11,496 nt of DNA, taken from the NCBI GenBank assembly GCA_002179805.1, contig NAVB01004956.1, forward strand, positions 1 to 11,496. Direction: 5' to 3'. The DNA is from Acanthamoeba lenticulata (Eukaryota; Discosea; Longamoebia; Acanthamoebidae). Of this stretch, positions 1 through 7,991 are shown piece after piece. The first letter of the stretch is position 1. Every line of letters starts with the position of its first letter. Under the pieces are notes generated by a model. That model was not told where the DNA came from. It ran no database searches and worked only from the letters and a program-made list of their open reading frames with translations. The position numbers and the translations under genes are program-made.

Positions 1-81
1 CTAACCCTAACCCTAACCCTAACCCTAACCCTAACCCTAACCCTAACCCTAACCCTAACCCTAACCCTAACCCTAACCCTA
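1..81. repeat. Telomere, (CCCTAA)n tract at chromosome left end
   Basis: Thirteen perfect 6-bp units fill positions 1-78, followed by a partial unit that breaks at position 82. The C-rich strand reads inward, as expected for the left end of a chromosome, so the G-rich strand TTAGGG runs outward. TTAGGG is the repeat of animals and of several amoebozoans and fungi. There is no gradual decay: the array goes straight from perfect repeats into unique sequence. The true array is probably longer than what is assembled. Confidence 0.97.
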
Positions 82-276
82 GCAACCACCATAGTTTTCA
101 GCATGCTGTGCCTGGTACATGGAGAATCTTTAAAGCTTGAAGCAACAATATATATTTAAATTACATTTAACACAATTTAAACTATTGAAATTATTGTGAC
201 TTTTGGAACTTCAGGGTTTATTGTTGGGGAAAAACACAGGGCAGGGTGGAGTAAGGGGACCAAGGAGGATATGGAC

Positions 277-594
277 CTAATGTTGTATTGGTTCAATTTG
301 TTGGGCCCACATCAGGCGTGAGGACAAAGGAGGCAGGCAGGATGGAATGGGACACACTTTTTCAAGGCCTTGAGACCAGAGGGTAGGGAGGAAGTTGGGT
401 GGGGCGGACCGGTTGAACACTTGAGTGTTTCGCGCTTTCCAGACGCTCCACGCTAGGAGGAGGTAACTGGACCAGTTTTGACCCGGGTGGAGAAGGAGGG
501 AAGAGAGGATTGGTGATAGAGCTGGCCCGATATTGTGAGTTTTTGTGTTTTCTTCAGTTTTCTTTTTGCATGGTGGGTGCACAAAGAAAAACAC
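277..594 (-). pseudogene. Possible decayed non-LTR retrotransposon ORF2 C-terminal fragment
   Basis: The minus strand has a 105-codon open frame from 594 to 277. Its middle contains W-S-V-W-K-A-R-N followed by V-F-N, preceded by a hydrophobic leucine run. The pattern W-x-x-W-K-x-R-N-x(3)-F is typical of the region after the reverse transcriptase domain in LINE-type elements, where it often reads 'WxIWKxRNxxxF'. Only this short block looks related; the flanks are proline- and serine-rich and match nothing I know. There is no reverse transcriptase core, no endonuclease and no poly(A) tail, so it would be a small relic. The element would point toward the telomere. The match is by eye over about a dozen residues and could be coincidence. 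Confidence 0.35.
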
Positions 595-651
595 ATAACT
601 ACTTTATTCTCTACACCACTGTACAACATTGCACAATCACTTCATGCGCAC

Positions 652-776
652 GACCATGACCACTCAACACCCACGACCACGTTTGCACACAAGCCACTAC
701 CCATATAACAGCCACACTGGACCACAAGCACTTGACACTCCTGCCCCCATGACCACGACCACTCAACACTCATGAC
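652..776. repeat. Diverged 26-bp direct repeat pair
   Basis: Copies lie at 652-677 and 751-776, 99 bp apart. They align without gaps over 26 bp with three differences, and all three are C/T transitions. Shared core: GACCACTCAACAC. On the minus strand the repeat encodes the V-E-W-S-W-S block twice in one open frame, but the frame has no other coding character. It looks like an old subtelomeric duplication. Confidence 0.6.
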
Positions 777-950
777 AGAACCTGTCGAGGCATGGGGAGG
801 CACCACCAATCTTGCCAATAACCCCAACGCTCCTGCGTGGGCTACATCCTCCAAGTGGCACACCTCGACCAGCGTGTCATCGGTGACGATGGCGTGCATG
901 AGGTGGTGATCTCGCGCATGGCGGGGCTTGAGTACACACAGATTGGAGTG
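776..950 (-). other. GC3-rich coding-like stretch, possible exon relic
   Basis: On the minus strand, one frame is open from about 960 down to 642, and between 935 and about 800 most codons end in G or C (for example gcc atc gtc acc, then ctg gtc gag gtg tgc cac). This is the codon style of the real genes in the window. Possible acceptor-like AGs lie near 924 and 950. I do not recognise the peptide, which includes H-A-I-V-T-D-D-T-L-V-E-V-C-H-L-E-D-V. It runs into the 26-bp repeat region without an obvious ending. It may be a truncated exon of a gene cut by subtelomeric rearrangement, or noise. Confidence 0.25.
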
Positions 951-1125
951 AGTGCTGTACTACTCTACCATGTGGTTATAGCATCCTCACAAAGGTCAAT
1001 GAAGAGTTTGCCACAACAACAACACAACAAAAAAACAGCCCACACACTACTGAAACGAAAATAGATTATCAATGTCATTACAATAGGACTCATCAACAAA
1101 TCAACAAGTGGGCGGGGTACAGCAG

Positions 1126-3590
1126 CTAGCACTTGTCTTGCTTTGTCAGTGCAGAGATCATGTCAGCCCACTGGCTGGCGTTCTTTGTCTTGTCTTCAAA
1201 CATGTAGTCACGCTGCTTCTTCTCTCCCTCCTTCTGCTGTTAGTTAGTGTCCACCACACAGTTGGTTGTGTGGGTGAGTGAATCACCACTTGTGATCAAA
1301 TGAATATGGCCGTACCGTGTGGACAACAAAGTGAGATGCATCCTTGACAGCCACCTTCACAATGGCGTCAAACGGGATTTGGCCCATCTCCTTGCGTGTC
1401 GCCGGGTCAATGTAGATGATCCGTCGAGCATCAGTGACAAGCAGCTGCCTCTTCTTGACACTGAACATACGCCGCTTCTTGAACACAAGACCAGCACGCA
1501 GCACTTTCTCGCCTGGTGCCAGAAACTCCTTCCTGTTGATCCCCCCACCCACCACACCCTGTTAGAAGGTGCTTCCTTATTCACGTCTCTATGCATACGG
1601 AAGAAAGAGAGAGAGAGAGAGAGATGGGAACTCAAAATATACCACTCAGCAGTGTTGCCCTCAACGTCGTTGGGGTCCCGAGGAGAGGGCCCGGATCCGC
1701 TGCGCTCAGCCTTGTTCTCCTCTGACTCGACTGCCGCAATGCTGCCACTCGATGTTTTGTCCGCTGTAGGAGGCGCGGCCTCAGCGGCTTCGATGGTCTG
1801 CGCGCTGCCCTCGAGCTCGTCGTCACTGCTGTCGGTGGTTCGCCGCTTGGGGGCCGGTACTGGCACATTTGGGTTGTGTGCCAGCGGAGGCGGGGTAGTC
1901 GTAGTAAGACCCGCCCAGTCAATGCCCTCAAAGTACGGGTGCGCCTTGATCTCGTCAAACCCTTGTGAGCCCAGCCTCTCGTCTGGATTTCTCACCTGCA
2001 GATCCAACATCATTAGATCTCACTCGTTCTCATCTCTCATTATATGCCGTCCATATAGATTGGACAGTAGTGGGGAGAGCGCACGAGGAACTTCTCGCAG
2101 AGGTCCTTGGCCAGTGGCGGGAAGAAGTCGGGGAAGGCCTCCAGCTCGTGCTCCCGCACCTTGCGCATGATCTCCCACGGCGTGCTCCCCCTGTCCATCC
2201 CCCGTGCGAAGGTAGCGTGTCAGGCCTCCTCCAATTCAAGAGAGAAAGGGAGAGGGAGGAGAAAAGCGCGCACGTGACAAGTAGTCGGCCCGTAAGAAAC
2301 TGGTACAAGATGACACCCAACGCCCATAGGTCGGCCCTGTTGAGGACGCGAACTTCCGTTAGAGGATGTGATGAAGACATAAGTAGCTATGGGGAGGAGG
2401 CGGGCAACAGTACCGTGTGTCGAGAGAATTGTCAACCAGAAGCTCAGGGGACATGTATTGCGGAGTGCCCTCGAACGAAGTGGCGCGTCCTGGTTGTAAG
2501 TCCACCCCAACAATGGATAAAAAGGTCAGCAACGTGCGTCTCCGTGCGCAAGGTATGGATCACATGTGTATGTGCCAATAGGGCGACGCCAGCAAAACGC
2601 ACCTCGGGGGCCGCCAACGTCCTTGGCGGTACCAAAGTCAATGAGCTTGATGTGCCAGTCCTCGTTCAACAGGATGTTTTCTGCGCTGGCCGGCGGCTGA
2701 GGTGAGAAGAATGGTGGCAACCACCAAGTAGTGAACACGAAAAGGAAGAGGCCGAACCAGGCTTGAGATCGCGATGGACGACCCCTTGGCCGTGGAGGTA
2801 CTCGAGGGCCACCACTATCTCGGCCAGGTACCACCGCGCGCACTCCTCGCTCAGCGAGCCCAGCTGTGCCAGCAGGTCAGCAGGCTGCAGCCGAGAAGGG
2901 CCAAGCGCGCGGGCAGGGGAGTGGTGCGACGAGGTGGAAGCAGCGGCCGTAACATGCCTTACGGATGTGCGAGTAGAGCTCCCCATTGGCGCAGTAGTCC
3001 ATCACAAAGTCTTTGTCGTCAAAAAGCCCGCGTGGTCAGGCTCAAGCGCATAGTGGGCAACTGGGAGTTGGTTTTGAGAGGTTAGGGAGGGAGGGAGGGG
3101 AGCGGAAGCATACTCAGAGTGGTGTCAGTCTGGAATGTGTAGTGGAGGGTAACGATGAAGGGGTGCTTGAGATTTCCAAGGATACGACACTCCCTAAACA
3201 CGATTTCCTTATTCTTCTTTTGCTCCATCAAGAACTTCTTCAAGATGCGCTTCACGGCGTAGGTCTTGTCGGATTCCACTGGAACGGTGAACCCAGGGGT
3301 CTTGACCGTGCCCAGCTTCACCTGTTCAGCAAGAAGACATGAGGAATTGGGAATTGCGTAACCCATTTACAGGCCAATTTGCATGATGGGGGGGGGGTCA
3401 AACATACCGTGCCAAAGGTACCCTCGCCCAGGGTGCGCCCCCATTCATAATCTTTTTCGCGCGGTACCACCGGCTTCTCGGCCGGGGCTGTCGCCGTTTG
3501 CGGGGCCGCTGCTGGCGCTGGAGATGCACTGCTAGCCGCAGAGCTGGGGGTCACCGTTTCCTCCTTCGCGGACCCGTTGTCGCTCTCCAT
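1126..3590 (-). CDS. PDPK1: 3-phosphoinositide-dependent protein kinase 1 (PDK1-type AGC kinase with C-terminal PH domain)
   Basis: Predicted master AGC-family Ser/Thr kinase that phosphorylates the activation loops of Akt-, S6K- and PKC-like kinases and is recruited to PIP3 membranes. Spliced exons (minus): 3590-3408, 3321-3114, 3010-2958, 2884-2758, 2680-2603, 2489-2414, 2336-2274, 2190-2085, 1995-1643, 1532-1316, 1236-1126; 524 residues, every junction frame-consistent. Kinase domain about 48-330: G-loop GEGTFGTV (55-62), AVK Lys85, alpha-C Glu105, HRDLKPEN (185-192), DFG (205-207), activation-loop [15 protein letters not shown] with Ser221 matching human Ser241, DLWALG. A charged low-complexity linker (about 330-412) precedes a PH domain (about 416-520) with [20 protein letters not shown] and a terminal helix ASQWADMI, close to the PDK1 PH domain and unlike other AGC kinases. 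The start ATG has A at -3 and G at +4. Oddities: a GC-AG third intron, Cys106 where human has Arg131 in the phosphate pocket, and GRLLVT in place of GLPPF. Length is close to the family's ~556. Confidence 0.93.
1606..1624. repeat. (AG)n microsatellite in intron 9 of the PDK1 gene
   Basis: Nineteen bases of alternating A and G, reading as a CU tract in the pre-mRNA. It begins about 18 nt downstream of the 5' splice site at 1642, and so is donor-proximal instead of lying before the acceptor. Confidence 0.9.
2885..2957 (-). other. GC-AG intron (intron 3 of the PDK1 gene)
   Basis: Exon 3 must end in frame with the PAD-L-L block of exon 4. The two nearby GT dinucleotides, at 2965 and 2953, both leave the frame off by one. 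The only junction that restores it uses AAG|GCATGT as donor and CTGCAG as acceptor, giving a 73-bp intron. This keeps the I-R-K that human PDK1 also has after GEL at this point. AAG|GC matches the usual context of GC-AG introns. An assembly indel is the alternative. Confidence 0.75.
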
Positions 3591-3696
3591 CTTTTACGGC
3601 CTTGTTTATGTTTTGAATTTAGTTTTATTTGGTTTCTTTTCGCCTTTTTAGGGCATTTTTTGCTCCCCAGAAGAATTCAAACTCGACCGGGTGACT
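3591..3696 (-). promoter_or_regulatory. 106-bp tandem intergenic region: 3' end of upstream gene and leader/promoter of PDK1 gene
   Basis: Both flanking genes are on the minus strand, so this gap must end one transcript and start the next. It is much more AT-rich than the coding sequence around it. It holds an AATAAA hexamer (3629-3624) and a minimal upstream ORF, ATG-CCC-TAA (3656-3648), ahead of the kinase start at 3590. No clear TATA element was identified. Confidence 0.7.
3624..3629 (-). terminator. AATAAA polyadenylation hexamer, candidate for the upstream gene
   Basis: A perfect AATAAA on the minus strand, 68 nt after the stop codon of the upstream gene and 34 nt before the PDK1 start codon. 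Cleavage 10-30 nt downstream would fall almost on the PDK1 ATG. It may be coincidental in an A-rich leader. Confidence 0.45.
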
Positions 3697-6600
3697 CTAC
3701 CAGGGGCAGGCCTCGGGGGACGTAAAGGTGGCGCCTCCGCCTCGACTCTTGCCCCGACCTCCTCCTCCTCGTCCTCGTCCTCGCGTGCCAGAAGCGTCGG
3801 TATTAATGGTGGTAGCTCCACTGCGAGGCCGGCGCTGCTGCGTGGCGCCAGAGGAGCCTCGGCCGCTGCCGCCGCCTCCCCGAGAGCCTCCTGAGGCTTG
3901 TCCGCCTCGAGAGCCCCCGCGCCCAGCAGTGTCTCGCCACCCTTGACTGGGCCCAGACGATCCCCGACCGCCGCGGGCTGCTCCACCACCGCGAGATGCT
4001 CCGCCGCCGCCGCCGCCGCCGCGCGGTGCGCCTCGCTGAGCGCGACTACGCCCAGCAGAGCCTCCTCGCTGGCGGAAGGACGCGCTCTTGACGCGCTCGT
4101 GTTCAGGGATGGCCGACCCGGGCGGATAGTAAATGATGTTGTGACTGCCCTCCTCTTCACGCGGCTGCTGCTGTTGTTCTTCTTCTTCCTCCTCTTCGTC
4201 TTGGTAGTACTCCTCTTCTTCCGCGTAGTAGTTGTCGGCGTCGGCATTGTAATCGCCATCATTATCGTCATCTTGTTCTTCGTCGTCTTCATCCTCTGGC
4301 TCGTCTGTCTCTGCTGCGCCAGCCCTGGCCGCATACTGGACCTGGGAACCCGGTTGGCCGGTCCACTCGGCAGGCAGTGAGAGGGCGTCCGAGGCTGACG
4401 AAGAGGTCGGGTCGAAGATGCCCGAGAACGACGAGTCCGATGGCGCAGTCGGCGAAAATGAGAAAATGTCAGCAGAAAGTGCTGACAGCGATGAAGATGA
4501 TGATGATGACGATGATGATGATGATGAAGTCGGTTGAGGTCCAAAGATAGAACCCGGATTGAATGAGGTCGAGGAAATGGTTGAGGAAAAGAAGGAGGAA
4601 GATGATGGCGACGTCGACCTATTTACAAAGGCGCTGCCGCGCGAAGCCAGCAGCGAGCCCCTATCAGAGGTGCTGGTGGGGGCCTCTGGCTGCGGGTGGT
4701 CGCGGCCTCGTGGCGGCTTCGAGAGGGGAGACCGCTTGGCTCCGCCCGGCACATCCGAGAAGATCGAGCTCGACGGCGCCGTGCGCAGAGGTGGCGGCTT
4801 AAAACTGCTCGCGGGCTTGTCCGCCGGCGGGCCGAAGAGGTTTCCAATCGACGACAGCGAAGACGATGATGACGCTGAGGAGGAAGAAGAGGAGGACGCG
4901 TCACGTGGTGGACCAAATATGGAGCCCCCGATGTCAGGAGACGCAGCTGAGACTCCACTCGTGACTGTCTGTGTGCCAAAGAGCGACGCCGCGTCGAACG
5001 TAACTGATGTCGAAGGCTTCGCCACGACGGGGGCGCTACGCGAGGGCGATTCCGAGAGGAAGGAATAGGGATCAGCTCCCGCCGTCCCGCTCGAGGTCCG
5101 AGACCGCCGTCGAGAAGGAGAGGGCGACTCTCCGGCTGCTATGGCCAGCGTCGGGGCAGCTGCTGTCGGTCCAAAGAGCGAAGCAATCGAATCCGTCGCT
5201 TCTGAGCTGGGCTTGATGGAGACAGGCGCCGGCAAGGAGAAGAGCTCCGAAGTGGAGGATGATGATGAGGATGAGGAGGAGGAGCCGGACAGGAAAGAGT
5301 CAAACGGAGAAACTGCGTCGGTGCTGAAGAGTGAAGAGATTGCTGCCGATGTTGATGATGCCCCAGATGACGTCGCCCCGCCAGACGGCGCAAAGAGGAT
5401 AGGCAGCGGCATGTCCGATGACAGATCGGCTGACGAGACGAGGCCTGGGCTCGCCGAAGACGAGGAGCTGTCACTGCCGCTGCGGCCACGCTTGTCGCGT
5501 CGAGAGGACGGCTTCCGCTTGCCGCCCTTTGGCTGCTCGGTGTCTGGCTCTCCCGGGGATGCCCAGCTGATGGAGGGCGATGCGAGAAGCGAGCGCGAGT
5601 CAAAGGAAAGATTGGGCAGAGAGGCGGGGCTCGCCCCACCCTCGTCGCCCTGCTTGGTCTGCGCCGGCGGTGCCAAGCTGTCAAACTGGATGACCGACGC
5701 CTCCATGTTGATCTGCACGCGCTTCTTGGGCGCGGCGGCCTGGAGCAGTTTGCCTACCCGCTTGTCGGCCTTGCGGTCAGCCAGCTCCTCTTGGGCCAAC
5801 TCACGCAAGAGCTTACGCTTGCGCTCTTCTTCCAGCTGCACGACCTGGAGCAGCTGCTGTTCGTCAAACGAGACCGTCCGTCGCTTCCGGCCACTCAGCA
5901 TGCTTTGCCTCTCCTGCAAGAGCGGGCGTGCAAGCGTGAATTTTCGTGCCTTCATCCCCGTCAGCGAGAAGAGGAAGGGAAGGGAAGAGGGAACCTGGGC
6001 GTTGGAGGAGAGCGGGACTCGCCCCCGAGGGCTGAGCGGCCGAGCAGCGCTCGAGGCGTCGTCCTTTCTTGGGGACAGTTGCTCTTCGAGCAGAGAGAGC
6101 GAGATGGGAGACGATGCCCCCACAAGAGCCACGACAGGCGGAGGACCCAGGCGGAGCGGCGGCACAATTGGCGTAGCAGCGGGCGGCACGGTGGTGCCAG
6201 CAGAAGTGACGCTCCTTGTCAGGGCCGGCACGACGTCCATGGCGGCCGCGTCGCTCGCCTCCACTGTAGGAGGAAGGAGTGGAGGGTAGACGGACAGCAC
6301 ACGATCGAATATATGCTGCGTGCGGGATGTCTCGCCGTCCTCGCGCACAGCCAGCGGAGGACTTGATTTCTGCTGAGCGCCTCGAGGCTTCTTGGCTTCG
6401 GGCTGAAGCTCGCGCTTCTTTTCGGGCCTGTTCGTGGACGCCAAGCGCGCTTCGGACAAGACCGGCGCATCAGGCTTTCGCTTGCGTGCGGCCGAGTGCG
6501 GCGCAACCTTGTCCTGCGGCATGGGTGTCTGCTGCTCACACCACGAAGGAGAAGAAATACTCGTGTTAGGTGCATCGGGGACACATAGAGAGAGAGAGAG

Positions 6601-7991
6601 AGAAAGAGAGTGAGTGAACCCGTACTGTTCGTTTGCGAGGAGGTAGCGCCACGCCATTGGTCTCGGTGTCTACATCGCCGTCTACATCACCCCGACGCCG
6701 TTTGGCTCCGGAGCTCAGCAGCGGAGTCATTTTGTCTGCAGCCCTAGGCTGTGCTTGTGTCTGGACACAAGAAGAGGAAAAGACGGTGAGGGTCTCCCAG
6801 GAATCGCAGAATGACGTCGGGACTCAGTACCGATGGTTGGGGAGAAGGCTCTTCACGGCCGCGCGCACGAGTGCTCGATGACCCGACGACAAGTCTCTTC
6901 TTTTGCGCGGCTTGCGCAATGAGCTCTGGGAGGGACGCATCGGCTTCGTTCGTCTCCACGCGAGCCATCGGGGGCGGTATCGGGGCAGCTGGAGGCGCCG
7001 CTCCGTCCATGTCATCATGGTAGTGGCGCGGAGACGCGCGAGCAACAGATGAAGAAGAGGAAGGGTGGAGAGTGGTCTCGTCAAGAGTTGAACCGTTCTC
7101 AGCCCTTGAAGCCGGAAGTTCCAAGTCGCGCGGTGCAGGCGCTGATACGGAGGTGGTGGAGGGTTCAAGTTGCTGTGCTGAAGTTTTTGTTGACTGTTCC
7201 CCGTTCATGACAGGGCCGCTGGTGGCGCTCGCGGCTGATGGGCTCACCCGGGGCGCGGGCAGAGAGTAGAGGAGCGCGGAAGGAGAGCGGCTGGGGAAAG
7301 ACGCCATGTGGACGTTACGGCCGCCGCTACCCTGCAGGAGCACGGGCACATTGGGGGAGGTCATGGTGACAAACTCCAGCGAGTCACGGGCTTCGGCGCG
7401 CCGCATGGCTACGAGTGGCCACCGCTGCATCTCGCGCGCCAGCTCCGCCGGTGAAGAGGGCGAGATGGCAGGGAGGAAGGGCGCATTGGGGGACGGCGGC
7501 GTCTTGACGATGTGCATCAACGATAGTCGGCGAGGGTGGTAAGGAGCGGGCGGAACGAAGGGCGGAGTGAAGAGACCCGTATCCTCTTGCTGCTGTTGCT
7601 GTGCCTTGTGTATGTTCCTCCGTCGGATCAACTCCGCTCGGGGTGCATCTGACGAGAACACGATGTACGGGGCAAATGGGAGGATTGATTGTCATCTTTC
7701 ACATGCCACGGCAGGGCACACACGAAAAGGGGAAAGATCGTGGTACCAGTGTCAATGGTGGAGGACGGCACATTGACAAGACCATCAAAGGCAAATCCCG
7801 AAGAACCGCGCAGCCCGCTGAGTGAACCGGCAATTTTACTTAAAATTAGTATGATGGTCACCAATCAAGATGGAGTGGGAGAAAGAGTACCCATTAGCGA
7901 GGTGGTTCAAGAAGAAAAGGATGCCCATGCAGAGGCCGGCTGCCACTACGCCTAGAATGGGCATCAACAACAGATCGAGGAGGCCCTCCAT
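3697..7991 (-). CDS. Unassigned membrane-anchored FG-motif/RGG protein (POM121-like layout)
   Basis: I do not recognise this gene by homology. Predicted exons (minus): 7991-7891, 7817-7747, 7648-6831, 6760-6626, 6531-3697; about 1319 residues, all junctions in phase. The start is the first ATG in the 237-nt leader. Residues 4-28 form one hydrophobic helix with acidic residues before it, suggesting a short lumenal N-terminus and a cytosolic or nucleoplasmic bulk. Then come a Pro/Ser-rich region, NLS-like clusters (KRRR at 350, RKRK at 391, about 410-426), a charged helical stretch after KRRTVSF (591-597), and a Ser-rich part (about 774-1083) with five [S/N]-[I/L]-F-G motifs plus degenerate copies. 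An acidic Glu/Asp/Tyr block (1118-1170) and an RGG-rich tail (1195-1308) follow. Known FG domains act in nuclear pores and RGG tails bind RNA; a pore or nuclear-envelope role is inference. Exon 5 is secure in codon bias; the first two exons are least certain. The gene could instead be two genes, but only 12 nt would separate them. Confidence 0.62.
3733..4074 (-). repeat. RGG/RG-rich C-terminal tail
   Basis: About 114 residues dominated by Arg, Gly and Ser with many RGG, RGRG and G-run units, ending 11 residues before the stop. Such tails bind RNA and are arginine-methylation substrates in known proteins. It follows an acidic block encoded at about 4147-4305, giving a strong charge dipole. Confidence 0.85.
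4408..5337 (-). repeat. Ser-rich region with spaced S-[I/L]-F-G-P motifs
   Basis: This stretch encodes about 310 residues of the large minus-strand protein. FG dipeptides occur in SLFGP, SLFGT, SIFGP, NLFGP and SIFGP, with Phe at protein residues 828, 893, 914, 941 and 1038. Degenerate relatives include SSLFS, ELFSL, SIFSD, DIFSF and GIFDP. Spacers are poly-Ser, Pro and Ala, as in FG-repeat nucleoporins. Part of the poly-Ser is encoded by a (TCA)n microsatellite. Confidence 0.7.
4490..4528. repeat. (GAT)n trinucleotide repeat coding poly-Ser
   Basis: Near-perfect GAT units on the plus strand, interrupted by GAA and GAC. On the coding minus strand it reads as TCA/TCG/TTC units giving a long Ser run. 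Length polymorphism between strains is likely because the frame is kept by unit changes. Confidence 0.85.
6587..6610. repeat. (AG)n microsatellite in intron 4 of the FG/RGG gene
   Basis: An alternating AG run with one interruption, reading as a CU tract in the pre-mRNA starting about 15 nt after the 5' splice site at 6625. Same placement as the AG tract in the kinase gene's intron 9. Confidence 0.9.

Larger units (their letters stand above)
82..1125. other. Subtelomeric region without a convincing intact gene
   Basis: About 1 kb lies between the telomere and the stop codon of the kinase gene. Positions 120-200 are AT-rich. Positions 200-600 are purine-rich on the plus strand and hold a possible retroelement remnant on the minus strand. 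Positions 600-780 carry a diverged direct repeat. Positions 1040-1125 must hold the 3' untranslated region of the kinase gene, since its stop is at 1126; I see no AATAAA hexamer there. Reading frames in this region are short and open only by chance or decay. No tRNA or rRNA is visible. Confidence 0.7.

Noticed and set aside
837..1064. 75-codon plus-strand frame in the subtelomere
   Set aside because: No recognisable domain, no coding bias in its second half, and it opens opposite a minus strand with better GC3 content.
1319..2705. Long plus-strand frames over the kinase gene
   Set aside because: They are antisense to PDK1 exons that have clear family motifs and phase-consistent junctions; their peptides show no conserved pattern.
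3011..3060. Upstream extension of PDK1 exon 3 (Asp-Asp-Lys before the FVMDYC block)
   Set aside because: The frame meets stop codons just upstream, and the acceptor CAAAG at 3011 joins exon 2 in phase to give T-L-N-F-V-M-D-Y-C, which fits the kinase fold.
3898..4380. Plus-strand frame with a very hydrophobic Leu/Val/Ile/Phe run that looks like membrane helices
   Set aside because: It is the antisense reading of the Glu/Asp/Tyr-rich acidic block; acidic codons reversed give hydrophobic ones.
5950..5994. Possible 45-bp in-frame intron with a pyrimidine-rich interior in exon 5 of the FG/RGG gene
   Set aside because: The donor GTTCCC is weak, the length is below all placed introns, and the frame is open through it. 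Left as coding.
5141..6289. 382-codon plus-strand open frame, Asp/Glu/Ser-rich
   Set aside because: It lies fully antisense to the Ser-rich exon of the minus-strand gene, and its composition is the mirror of Ser, Ala and Pro codons there. No domain or splice context.
3697..6730. Separate gene starting at the ATG at 6730 (Met-Thr-Pro-Leu-Leu)
   Set aside because: The stop of the upstream open frame would be only 12 nt away, leaving no room for a 3' end and promoter, while splicing joins the two parts in phase. Still possible if transcripts show it.
6736..6784. 49-bp intron joining the two halves of the FG/RGG gene
   Set aside because: The donor GTCTTT is poor and the intron is shorter than all others. 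The 70-bp intron 6761-6830 with GTACTG and a strong pyrimidine tract before CAG keeps the frame and fits better.
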